DNA of 25,628 nt from JAQICB01 sp046482735 (GTDB taxonomy: Bacteria; Bacteroidota; Bacteroidia; Bacteroidales; UBA1715): contig JAWOEL010000140.1 of the NCBI GenBank assembly GCA_046482735.1, positions 1 through 25,628 on the forward strand, given 5' to 3'. The notes below the pieces were generated by a model that did no database searches, was not told the DNA's origin, and saw only the letters and a program-made list of their open reading frames with translations. A program made the translations under genes and the position numbers. This document shows, piece after piece, positions 15,913 through 24,671 of this stretch (positions are counted from its first letter, which is position 1; the number at the start of each line of letters is the position of its first letter).

Positions 15913-15945
15913 TTTGACTATATGGTAACAAATATTGTACTTTTA
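15913..15945 (+). promoter_or_regulatory. Promoter of the first T9SS cargo gene
   Basis: TTTG (15913-15916) and TACTTTTA (15938-15945) are spaced by 21 bases. The -7 element differs from TAnnTTTG only at its last base. The start would be near 15951, about 32 bases before ATG 15984. Confidence 0.5.
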
Positions 15946-15983
15946 CGTAGAGATTTTTTAAGAGTAGAATATAATTACTATAC

Positions 15984-17075
15984 ATGAGGGAGGTACACAC
16001 ATTTTTAATGGGTATTGTACTATGTTTATGTACCTTTAGTACATATGCAGAAACAATATCAAAAGACACAACAGGTTTTTGGACTGACAATAGCACGTGG
16101 GAAAACGGTGCAAAACCAACCCAACCTATTAATACTGATATAATAATTAACGGAACAATTTCAACAGAGGCAAATCAAAATCTTTTTTTTACCACTAATT
16201 CATCATTAACTGTGCATGATACACTTATTATAAATGGTAATTTAAGTGCAGAAGTTAATATTGATTTTACGGTAGAAGAAGACGGCATTCTTATTGTTTT
16301 GGGTAATTATACATCCGAAAACAACATTGACATAGCAGCTAATGGGAAAATTGTTATATTTGGAGATTTCACACATGATAAAAAAAATATAGATGTAACA
16401 ATTCCTTCAGATAATAATTTATACGTTTTTGGAGATCCCTATGTTGACAAAAATGCAAATATAGATCAAACTCAAATCGGCGATCAAGAATCATTTTTAA
16501 GCGGAGAACCCGAACTAACCGAATGGTTAGATGACAACTACAACACACTGCTGCCTATCCGTTTAACAGATTTTTCCGCATTTGCAAGCCCCAAAGGAAT
16601 TGAATATACTTGGATTACCGAATCTGAAGAAGACAACGACTATTTCACTCTGGAATATTCAACAAATGGTACCGACTTTACTCCAATCACGACTATTCCG
16701 GGTAAAGGAACCACATCACAATCAAATTATTATGCGTATTTTGATGATCACAATAAACAATGTGGCACGATATACTGTCGGCTCAAACAAACAGATTTCA
16801 ACGGTACATCTACATACTCCCAAATACTCAGCATACAGGTTCCGAACTATAATACTGATATATTTTTATATCCCAACCCGGTTTCTGACTATTTATACAT
16901 AAACGACAATACCAAAACCATTTCACACATTCGTTTTTTTGATGCACAGTTTAAAAAACTAAACATTACACATTCACATAACATATACGATGTAAAAAAA
17001 TTAGAAAAGGGAACATATTTTGTAGAAATACAAACAGAAACCAAACGTTTTATGTCCACATTCATCAAAAAATAA
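15984..17075 (+). CDS. T9SS type A sorting-domain secreted protein
   Basis: The 363-residue protein starts with a signal peptide (about residues 1-22, hydrophobic FLMGIVLCLCTF, likely cut after YA). Residues 28-160 form a beta-rich region (WTDNSTWENGAKP, then strands such as LIVLGNY and IVIFGDF), like a short right-handed beta-helix. Residues 190-285 are a module starting LPIRLTDF with EEDNDYF and RLKQTDFNG. The C-terminal sorting domain starts at FLYPNPVSDYLYI (about 292-304) and ends KGTYFVEIQTETKRFMSTF, the type A pattern. So it is exported by Sec, then across the outer membrane by type IX secretion and probably anchored at the surface. Binding partner or activity unknown. Confidence 0.85.
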   Translation: MREVHTFLMGIVLCLCTFSTYAETISKDTTGFWTDNSTWENGAKPTQPINTDIIINGTISTEANQNLFFTTNSSLTVHDTLIINGNLSAEVNIDFTVEEDGILIVLGNYTSENNIDIAANGKIVIFGDFTHDKKNIDVTIPSDNNLYVFGDPYVDKNANIDQTQIGDQESFLSGEPELTEWLDDNYNTLLPIRLTDFSAFASPKGIEYTWITESEEDNDYFTLEYSTNGTDFTPITTIPGKGTTSQSNYYAYFDDHNKQCGTIYCRLKQTDFNGTSTYSQILSIQVPNYNTDIFLYPNPVSDYLYINDNTKTISHIRFFDAQFKKLNITHSHNIYDVKKLEKGTYFVEIQTETKRFMSTFIKK

Positions 17076-17184
17076 TGTATAAGGCAAAAAGCACACTATA
17101 CCTCAAGCACAGAATATAGTTCTCTTGCAATTAGAACTTAATACTATAACATACGTATAACAAGGTAGAACTTAAATTAATAAC

Positions 17185-20100
17185 ATGAAACCATTTGCTA
17201 CACATACTATACTATCATTTACAACAAACCGAATAGAAAAAATTGTTCGTTACAGTTTTATAATATGTCTATTATTTTTTTTCAGTTCTACGCTATCAGC
17301 AACAACCTATTATTCAAACAATGCTGACATTTCAAATATCTCTAACTGGTGGACAAATACAGATGGTACCGGTTCTAACCCCACTGATTTCACAACAGCA
17401 GGTGATGTTTTCATCGTCCAAGCCGGACATACAGGATGTAATTTAAACGCAGCTTTAACAATAGGTTCCGGTGTAACCTTAGAAGTAAATGAAAATTTGA
17501 ATGTGGAGTGGCAATCATTTACCATAAACGGGACACTCACCCCCGCAGCATCGGTAATTATTAGTAATACAGATAATTTAACCGGAAGTGGAACTGTTCA
17601 AGTTACTCGCACAAATACTAGTGAAGATAATTTTTCAACACAATTTACCGGGAATAAAAGTTTAACAAATTTAACCATTGAATTTATTGGTTCTTCTACT
17701 CAATATATTAATTCTTTCACAAGTTACGGAACTCTAAAAATCAATAACAACACAACTTTCACATCTGATAATTGGACAGAAACAAACACATTAATTATTG
17801 AACCCGGAAAAACATTAGATCTGGCTTCTCATGCCATAAAAGTAAAAAATACCGTAACAAATAATGGTACCGTTTCCGGGTCAGCTTCTGATTACTACGG
17901 ACAATTATCTATGCAAAGTGGCACATCTGCGTATACAATTGAAGGCGACGGAACATATTATAATTTAAAATTAAACGATACAGAAGAATTTACAATAACC
18001 GGAAATAATAGTATTACATACTATCTTGAAATAACAAGTGGCACCCCACTCACATTAAATTGCGGAACCACCACAACTATTACAGGAGATATGAATAATG
18101 CCGGAACAATTACCGGTCCAACCACATCCGGATATTATGCAAGAATTGCTAATTCAAATACAGTTACGAACACTGGTAATATAGGAGCCTCCTCTTCATA
18201 TATTGCATTTAGTGGCTCAATTTCAGGTGGAACAATAGGAAGTAACGTGTTGCAAAACAGTTCTCAGACAGCTACATGCTCATCCGGCACAACCTATTAT
18301 TCCAATAATGCAGACATATCAAACACTTCGAATTGGTATACAAACACAGACGGAACAGGCACAAACCCCACAGATTTCACCGGAGCAGATGATATTTTTA
18401 TTGTACAAGCAGGACATACGTGTACAATGTCGAGTAGTACTACTTTTGCCGGAACAATAACCGTAAATGGAACTTTAAATCCGGATGCTGCTGCAATTAT
18501 CAGTGGAGGAACACTCAATGGTTCCGGAACAGTAAAAGTGACTCGCACGGCTGCTACAGCAGATTTTTCAAGTCAATATACGCAAAGCACAAAAACACTA
18601 ACCGCTCTTACGGTTGACTATGCTAATGCTACGGGCGGGCAAACTATTTCTGCTGTTACGTATAGTAATCTTGTACTTTCAAATACAAGTGGTGTGCAAA
18701 CAGCTGCTAATAATCTTACAGTAAATGGAACACTTACAATATCTTCAGGCAGCACCATGGCAATGGGAACATACAATTTAGGCACTCCTACTGCTATTAC
18801 TATGGCACTTTCGTCTCAAATAACCGGTTCGGGTTCTATAACATTAGGAGGAGACATTACCTACACCGGAACAGGTGGAGCAAGTACTATTGCACCAGAT
18901 ATTATACTCGGTTCAAGTGCACGAAGAATCGCTGTTCCTGACGGCTCTTCTGCCAATGATGTGAGTCTTACCGGAAATATTTCCGGTACGGGAACATTTT
19001 CAAAAAGTGGGTTGGGAACACTACAATTAAGTGGCATAAATACAAATACAGGACTTGTTACGGCAGAACAAGGAAAAATCGTATTAGGCTCAAAAGATGC
19101 ATTCGATGGAAATCCCTGGGTAAGTATTTGGGGCGGTGCGATGCTTGATTTACAAGGATATTCACCTGATGGCAACGGCAGACTGCAATTGCAAGGCACG
19201 GGCATTTCAAACGCAGGTGCTCTTACAAATACATCAGCAACTGCCGTGACATATACGGGACCTCTTCAATTATTAAATTACGGGAATGATTTTGCAAGCA
19301 TTATCGCACATAATGGTTCAATTAATCTTTCAAACACCTCCACTATTTCTAATGATGGTAATGGAACATATACAGAAATCACGCTCATTTTAGGTGGTTC
19401 CACCGGAGGAACACTTGCCGGAGCTCTTGAAGATGGTACAAAAACAATTCATCTCACAAAACAAGATGCAGGCACATGGACGTTAACCGGCAATAATACC
19501 TATACCGGCAACACAACCATAACCGATGGAATACTTCAATTAGGTGCAGCCGATAGAATTTCAAATTCAAGTACTATTGTACTCGATGGCGGTACATTCA
19601 GTACAGGTAGCAGTTCTGGTTATAATGAAACGCTCGGCACATTTCAACTAAGCAGTAGCTCAACCATTAATTTAGGATCCGGCGTTCATACCCTCACATT
19701 TGCAAACAGTAGTGCAGTCACTTGGGCAGGAACTACACTCTCAATAACAGGATGGACCGGAACTGAAAATACTTCCGGAACAGCAGGAAAAATTATGGTC
19801 GATGTAGGAGGTTTAACGTCAGATCAGTTGGCGAAAGTATCTTTTACTGGTTACGACATGGGAGGTACAATATTAGGAACCGGAGAGTTAGTTCCACTTT
19901 TAGTTCCTCCAACAATAACTATAAGTACTACAGATCTATCAGGATTTACGTACTGCGAAAATTCCGGTCCCTCAACCAGCCAAACATATACTATTGAAGG
20001 ATCTAACTTAACAGACGACATAACAATAACTCCACCAGTAAATTATGAAATTTCACAAGACAACTCCACTTGGATAAATTCATCCTCTACCCTAAACTTA

Positions 20101-22629
20101 CCCCACACAAGTGGTGATGTTGCATCCACTACAATATACGTTCGCTTAGCTTCAGGACTTTCACCCGGCACCTATAATTCTCAAATTATTGCCCATACAA
20201 GCACAGATGCCACTCAAAAAGACATTAGCTGCAGTGGTTCAGTTTCTACTGAAAGTCTGGTAACTCTGGCATCACCAAGTCAAATATCAGCAGCAGACGT
20301 TGAACAAGCTACATCAAGACATATATTATCTGCATTTACAATAGCATCATCAGCTGATGATGCTATTATTACCAATATAGACTTCCCAACAACCGGGACA
20401 TATGCTAGTGCAGACATTACCAAATTTCAATTATGGTACAACTCTAGTAATGACTTTGCCAGTGCAACGCAAATTGGTGCAGACATCACCTCATCGCTCA
20501 CAGCTGGCACGCATTCATTTTCCGGATTGTCGCAAACAATTCTAAACGGCAGTACCGGTTATTTTTGGATTACCACAAACATTTCACCCTCGGCAACCAT
20601 TAATAATACAATAACAGTATCTGATATAAGTACAAGTGACATTACAATTTCAGGATGTCATTCAAAATCGGGCAGTATTTCTACAGCTGGCACACAAACA
20701 ATAATAGCTGCTACCGTAACAACCTACTACTCTACCGCAAGCGGAAACTGGGATTCGAACACTACCTGGTCTACCTCTGGCTGTGACGGAACAGCAGCAA
20801 GTTCATATCCCACAACAACCGATAATGTGATAATTTGCAACACCCATACTGTAACAGCTAATGTAGATATCACAACCAGCGGTACAGTTACAGTAAAAAG
20901 TGGTGGTGCATTAACTATTAATGATAATATTGAAATAAACTCTGAAATAATTGTTGAAACCGGTGGAACAATAAACTGGCCAAACACAATTGAAATTGGC
21001 GAACACGCAAATATATACGTAAATGGTGATATAAACGCCGGCACGAAAACCATTATATATCAAGATAACTATATCGATATAAACGCCGGAAAAATTGAAG
21101 CAACCGGCACAGTTTCCTTTTCTCAATTACAGTCAGCATCAAGCACAAAAGGTGGATCAATTAAAGGCACATCCATAAACATAGGAACATACGGCAACAC
21201 TACCGGCGTTGACGTAGCATTTGACGGCGAAACATCAATTTCTACATACAAAGGATACGGGTACACCTATTTCACCAATGGCAACTTAAACATTACAACC
21301 TATGATACAGAAAATACAAGTTCAGTAACAGAAAATCAAATTTTAGGAGATGGCGGACATGTTAACTTCACAAATAAAGTTTTTGTAAAAAACGCGAGTT
21401 TGCAAACACATATTACCAATGGCAATGCATATTTCAATGGAGGCTTAGATAATTTATGGACAACAAACACTCCTCCTTCACGAATTATTGCTGATACAGT
21501 TTTTATATCAAATGATCTCAAAGGCGAATCAAATGCAGATTTATTTATTGAAGCACACCTCGTTCAGCAAAATGATGTAATAATTACCCAAAACTCAGAC
21601 GGAAATATTTACATACAAAAAGATTATATAAGCAATGGGTATGAAACTAATTTTAATAATACCGATGCAACCTTCAAAATTGAAGGAAACAGTTATTTTG
21701 ATAACGCAACAGGACTTCTTAACACAAATGGAACTATTGTAACACTCGGAAACTCCTACATGAGTGGAACAGGGACATTTGGTGCAAATAACGGTCCAAT
21801 ATATGTCGGCGGTTTTTTAACTATAGATGAGTTACAAATTAGCTTTCAAGGAAGCGGATATGGTTACATAGGCAACACTGCAACAGCACAAGAATTTATT
21901 GATGCCGGAATATACGATGACAATTATGACGCATCTACTACTATTGGAGGAACCGGAAACCATCCTCGAAATTCAAGTAACAATCCTGACTCAAACGAAG
22001 GACGATATTTATCTATAGCAGGTGGTCAAATAACTGATGCTTCAATGCTAAAAAGTGTTGATGACGCAGAAACCGATGGTCTAGATATTTATCCTGAAGA
22101 ATGGCTGCCAATAACATTATCGGAATTTTATGCAGTAAAAAACACAAACAACACGGTAACTCTTCATTGGAAAACAGAATCTGAACACAATAACGACTAT
22201 TTCACCATACTTCGATCTGACAATGGTAGAGACTTTTCGCCAATTGCAACCATTAACGGTGCCGGAAACAGCAATTATAGCATTTCATATTCACACACCG
22301 ATATAGAAAAATGCACCGGGATAACATATTATAAACTTTCACAAACAGATTTCGACGGCACCACAAAACATTCCAAAATAATCACACTCTATAATTGTAA
22401 AAACAACGTCACCTTTACCATACATGATAATAAAATTACAATAAATTTCATGGATTTACATAACAGATATCATATTATGCTAACAGATATAAGCGGCAAA
22501 ATACATTTTTCACAAAGCTTTCAAAACATACAAGAAAAATCTATCCCATTACCTCCAGAAAAAGGTGTATATATTATATCTACTATCAGTAAAAAAAGCG
22601 GCATTATAAACAAAAAAATCATTCGTTAA
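17185..22629 (+). CDS. Giant T9SS-type surface protein with duplicated N-terminal modules and PATR-like repeats
   Basis: This 1814-residue protein has a long-n signal peptide (hydrophobic 24-36, probable cut after LSA). Two copies of a module starting TTYYSNNADIS lie at residues 40-168 and 369-478, and a shorter relative starting TTYYSTASGNW lies at about 1179. Residues 600-800 carry autotransporter-associated PATR-like repeats (LGTLQLSGINTNTG; GTWTLTGNNTYTGNTTI). At 912-1022 is a domain with LSGFTYCENSGPS, at about 1025-1175 a beta-sandwich-like region, and then a beta-helical stretch to about 1620. Residues ~1637 on match the LPITLSEF module of the preceding gene (NNDYF, YKLSQTDFDG). The C-terminus ends KGVYIISTI with KKIIR but lacks the usual PNP motif. 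Likely a surface adhesin or matrix protein, exported by type IX secretion (inference). Confidence 0.82.
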   Translation: MKPFATHTILSFTTNRIEKIVRYSFIICLLFFFSSTLSATTYYSNNADISNISNWWTNTDGTGSNPTDFTTAGDVFIVQAGHTGCNLNAALTIGSGVTLEVNENLNVEWQSFTINGTLTPAASVIISNTDNLTGSGTVQVTRTNTSEDNFSTQFTGNKSLTNLTIEFIGSSTQYINSFTSYGTLKINNNTTFTSDNWTETNTLIIEPGKTLDLASHAIKVKNTVTNNGTVSGSASDYYGQLSMQSGTSAYTIEGDGTYYNLKLNDTEEFTITGNNSITYYLEITSGTPLTLNCGTTTTITGDMNNAGTITGPTTSGYYARIANSNTVTNTGNIGASSSYIAFSGSISGGTIGSNVLQNSSQTATCSSGTTYYSNNADISNTSNWYTNTDGTGTNPTDFTGADDIFIVQAGHTCTMSSSTTFAGTITVNGTLNPDAAAIISGGTLNGSGTVKVTRTAATADFSSQYTQSTKTLTALTVDYANATGGQTISAVTYSNLVLSNTSGVQTAANNLTVNGTLTISSGSTMAMGTYNLGTPTAITMALSSQITGSGSITLGGDITYTGTGGASTIAPDIILGSSARRIAVPDGSSANDVSLTGNISGTGTFSKSGLGTLQLSGINTNTGLVTAEQGKIVLGSKDAFDGNPWVSIWGGAMLDLQGYSPDGNGRLQLQGTGISNAGALTNTSATAVTYTGPLQLLNYGNDFASIIAHNGSINLSNTSTISNDGNGTYTEITLILGGSTGGTLAGALEDGTKTIHLTKQDAGTWTLTGNNTYTGNTTITDGILQLGAADRISNSSTIVLDGGTFSTGSSSGYNETLGTFQLSSSSTINLGSGVHTLTFANSSAVTWAGTTLSITGWTGTENTSGTAGKIMVDVGGLTSDQLAKVSFTGYDMGGTILGTGELVPLLVPPTITISTTDLSGFTYCENSGPSTSQTYTIEGSNLTDDITITPPVNYEISQDNSTWINSSSTLNLPHTSGDVASTTIYVRLASGLSPGTYNSQIIAHTSTDATQKDISCSGSVSTESLVTLASPSQISAADVEQATSRHILSAFTIASSADDAIITNIDFPTTGTYASADITKFQLWYNSSNDFASATQIGADITSSLTAGTHSFSGLSQTILNGSTGYFWITTNISPSATINNTITVSDISTSDITISGCHSKSGSISTAGTQTIIAATVTTYYSTASGNWDSNTTWSTSGCDGTAASSYPTTTDNVIICNTHTVTANVDITTSGTVTVKSGGALTINDNIEINSEIIVETGGTINWPNTIEIGEHANIYVNGDINAGTKTIIYQDNYIDINAGKIEATGTVSFSQLQSASSTKGGSIKGTSINIGTYGNTTGVDVAFDGETSISTYKGYGYTYFTNGNLNITTYDTENTSSVTENQILGDGGHVNFTNKVFVKNASLQTHITNGNAYFNGGLDNLWTTNTPPSRIIADTVFISNDLKGESNADLFIEAHLVQQNDVIITQNSDGNIYIQKDYISNGYETNFNNTDATFKIEGNSYFDNATGLLNTNGTIVTLGNSYMSGTGTFGANNGPIYVGGFLTIDELQISFQGSGYGYIGNTATAQEFIDAGIYDDNYDASTTIGGTGNHPRNSSNNPDSNEGRYLSIAGGQITDASMLKSVDDAETDGLDIYPEEWLPITLSEFYAVKNTNNTVTLHWKTESEHNNDYFTILRSDNGRDFSPIATINGAGNSNYSISYSHTDIEKCTGITYYKLSQTDFDGTTKHSKIITLYNCKNNVTFTIHDNKITINFMDLHNRYHIMLTDISGKIHFSQSFQNIQEKSIPLPPEKGVYIISTISKKSGIINKKIIR
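17302..17688 (+). repeat. Module copy 1 inside the giant surface protein
   Basis: Encodes residues 40-168. The first ~130 bases are visibly similar at DNA level to 18289-18420 (shared phrases ACAACCTATTATTC, AACCCCACTGATTTCAC). Similarity then continues at protein level through INGTL, GSGTV and VTRT. Confidence 0.75.
18289..18618 (+). repeat. Module copy 2 inside the giant surface protein
   Basis: Encodes residues 369-478, about 987 bases downstream of copy 1. It starts with the same TTYYSNNADIS and NTDGTG/NPTDFT phrases and has VNGTLNP, GSGTVKVTRT in matching order. A shorter, more diverged relative begins near 20719. Confidence 0.75.
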
Positions 22630-22738
22630 CATACCAAATGATTTTATCAAATAATGCAAAAAGACACATAAAATATGAAAAGCCCATTTTATTGGAAAAC
22701 TTTCTATATTTTTCAATTCATAAATTCTAAATCTTTTT

Positions 22739-22746
22739 TACATTTG
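22739..22746 (+). promoter_or_regulatory. Candidate -7 box of the nusB operon
   Basis: TACATTTG matches TAnnTTTG. The start would be near 22752, about 26 bases before ATG 22779. No -33 TTTG at the right distance is seen. Confidence 0.45.
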
Positions 22747-22778
22747 TCTCAAAATATGAATATACAAAGATCATTGAC

Positions 22779-23708
22779 ATGTTAAACAGACATTTATTAC
22801 GAATTAAAGTTTTTCAAACTATATACAGTTTTAGAAAATCGGCTGATAACAACTTTGTTGCAGCCTATTCTGAACTCACCAAAAGTATTAATGAATCATA
22901 TTTATTGTATATACATATACTATTGTTCTTAATAGAACTCAAACAACATTCGGAAACCAGAATAGAGCAAATACAGGCACGAGTTGTACAAAATGAAACA
23001 GAATGGAAAAAATTAGTACCATTATCGCAAAACTCTGTTCTCACAGAACTGGAACAAAACAAAGAATTACAACAGATAATACAAAAAGAAAAAATATCCT
23101 GGCATTCACATAAAGAAATTATAAAAGAACTCTTCACCTATATTATTGAATCAGAAAAATATCAACAATATAGCGAGTCGGAACAAACCGAACAACAAGA
23201 CAAAAAAATATTAAAATTCATTTTAGAGTCAGTAATAGGAAAATCAGAAAGTTTTTTTTCATTTATAGAAGAAAAATCAATTTTTTGGAACGATGAAATA
23301 GATCAAATTATTTCTATGGTCTATAAAACCATCAATAAATTAAAAACAGAAAAAATAATTTTACCTGTTTTCAAAGATGCAGAGGCAAAACATTTTGTCG
23401 AAAAACTACTAACAACAACTATTAAAAATTGGGATGAATACAATAATTACATAGTGGAACGTTTAAAAAACTGGGAATTGGAACGTGTTGCAGAAACTGA
23501 TTTAATAATTATGCACGTAGCAATAACGGAAGCAATAAACTTTACAGAAATTCCTATACGAGTTACATTAAACGAATATATTGAAATATCAAAAAAATAC
23601 AGTACCGAAAAAAGTAACGTTTTTATTAACGGACTACTCCATAAATTATGTAAAGATTTGGAGCATGAAAAAATAATTGTAAAAACAGGAAGAGGACTTA
23701 TGTCATAA
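22779..23708 (+). CDS. nusB: Transcription antitermination factor NusB (long Bacteroidota form)
   Basis: NusB pairs with NusE (ribosomal S10) on boxA RNA to keep RNA polymerase elongating through rRNA operons. At 309 residues it is about twice the E. coli length, as in other Bacteroidota. The start MLNRHLLRIKVFQTIYSF is the family's Arg-rich first helix. The canonical core lies in the C-terminal half: FVEKLLTTTIKNWDEY, then NWELERVAETDLIIMHVAITEA (about 228-249), then IPIRVTLNEYIEISKKY and FINGLLHKL (about 257-290). The middle (about 70-190) is an inserted charged helical region. It is followed by a 137-base gap and the DUF1573 lipoprotein, yajC and ybbR, a common Bacteroidales neighbourhood. 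Confidence 0.9.
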   Translation: MLNRHLLRIKVFQTIYSFRKSADNNFVAAYSELTKSINESYLLYIHILLFLIELKQHSETRIEQIQARVVQNETEWKKLVPLSQNSVLTELEQNKELQQIIQKEKISWHSHKEIIKELFTYIIESEKYQQYSESEQTEQQDKKILKFILESVIGKSESFFSFIEEKSIFWNDEIDQIISMVYKTINKLKTEKIILPVFKDAEAKHFVEKLLTTTIKNWDEYNNYIVERLKNWELERVAETDLIIMHVAITEAINFTEIPIRVTLNEYIEISKKYSTEKSNVFINGLLHKLCKDLEHEKIIVKTGRGLMS

Positions 23709-23845
23709 ACATACTATTCAGCTATTATAAAGGCACAACATGATGTACCACATTGTACGAATTATTTTGGCATTACAATATACTATGTATCTCAATTCAA
23801 TTAATGAATATAGTAATTTATATAATGATAAACTAATATAAACAT

Positions 23846-24274
23846 ATGAAACATTTATATATACTATTACCTGTTCTATTTCTGTTTGTTGGCTGTTCCA
23901 GCAACCAAGGGGATAAAAAAAACACATCATCACCTAAGAATATTGACTCATTACCCACAACAACCGTATCATATGATCAAAAAATATTAGATTTGGGCAC
24001 CATTACAAGTGGTGAAATCATAACAAACACATTTACTTTTACCAATACGGGAAACAATGATTTATATATACAAGACGTTCAAGCATCTTGCGGTTGCACT
24101 GCAACAGATTATTCCAAAAAACCGGTAAAACCCGGAGAAAAAGGATATATTAGCGTTACATTTAACACACAAAACAGACAGGGAAAACAATCAAAAACAA
24201 TAACAGTTTTTGCAAACACAAAGCCTCATAAAGCAACAACATTACGTTTTATGGCTGTAATTAAATCTAATTAA
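23846..24274 (+). CDS. DUF1573 lipoprotein
   Basis: The 142-residue protein has a lipoprotein signal peptide with lipobox FVGC (C17), so it is expected to be lipid-anchored in the envelope. After a Ser/Asn-rich linker comes a single DUF1573 domain of the ASH/HYDIN-like immunoglobulin type. It has strands ILDLGTITSGEIITNTFTFTN (about 48-68), the signature SCGCT (about 88-92) and KPGEKGYISVTFN (about 101-113). Family members are common in Bacteroidota; their biochemical role is unknown. The yajC start is 19 bases after its stop, so they are likely cotranscribed. Confidence 0.85.
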   Translation: MKHLYILLPVLFLFVGCSSNQGDKKNTSSPKNIDSLPTTTVSYDQKILDLGTITSGEIITNTFTFTNTGNNDLYIQDVQASCGCTATDYSKKPVKPGEKGYISVTFNTQNRQGKQSKTITVFANTKPHKATTLRFMAVIKSN

Positions 24275-24293
24275 TAATTATAATTATCAAACT

Positions 24294-24617
24294 ATGAACA
24301 TGTTACACATTTTATTACAAGCACCCGACGGTGCAGGTGGAGCTACCGGAAACTTTATTTTACTAATAGGTATCATGGTAATTTTCTTTTTATTTATTGT
24401 TCGTCCACAAATGAAACGACAAAAAGAAACAAGAAAATTCCGTGAAGCACTTCAAAAAGGCGATAAAGTTTTAACCTTAGGTGGTATTCACGCGAAAGTT
24501 ATTGAAATCAAAGAAAACAACACTGTTGTTATTGAAATCGCAAAAGAGGTGCAGGTAAAAGTAGACAAATCTGCTCTTGTACAAAGCCCGGAAGCTTTAG
24601 CTCAAGGAACAAAATAA
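24294..24617 (+). CDS. yajC: Preprotein translocase subunit YajC
   Basis: YajC is a small inner-membrane protein that binds the SecDF part of the Sec translocon. The 107-residue protein has one membrane segment (about residues 20-37, NFILLIGIMVIFFLFIVRP) followed by the conserved QMKRQKETRKFREALQKGD. The beta-domain pattern GDKVLTLGGIHAKVIEI (about 55-71) is typical. Start ATG 24294 is preferred; an in-frame ATG at 24300 gives almost the same product. A strong terminator-like hairpin lies 12 bases after the stop, separating it from the YbbR gene. Confidence 0.93.
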   Translation: MNMLHILLQAPDGAGGATGNFILLIGIMVIFFLFIVRPQMKRQKETRKFREALQKGDKVLTLGGIHAKVIEIKENNTVVIEIAKEVQVKVDKSALVQSPEALAQGTK

Positions 24618-24628
24618 ATAATATAAAA

Positions 24629-24664
24629 AAATACAAGAAGTGTAATACTTCTTGTATTTTTACT
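24629..24664 (+). terminator. Rho-independent terminator between yajC and the YbbR gene
   Basis: A 12-bp perfect stem (AAATACAAGAAG at 24629-24640 with CTTCTTGTATTT at 24648-24659) encloses a 7-base loop and is followed by T and TACTATTTTG. It ends only 12 bases before ATG 24672, so it may be an attenuator rather than a full operon end. Confidence 0.7.
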
Positions 24665-24671
24665 ATTTTGT

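Noticed and set aside
17132..17175. Direct repeat TAGAACTTAA (17132-17141 and 17166-17175) before the giant gene
   Set aside because: Ten bases, low complexity, no known operator or promoter pattern; too weak to list as a site.
18861..19205. 114-residue minus-strand frame inside the giant surface protein (with similar ones at 17310-17540, 18297-18548, 20727-21053)
   Set aside because: These are mirror frames of repetitive T/G/S-rich coding sequence; the opposite-strand gene explains the codon structure.
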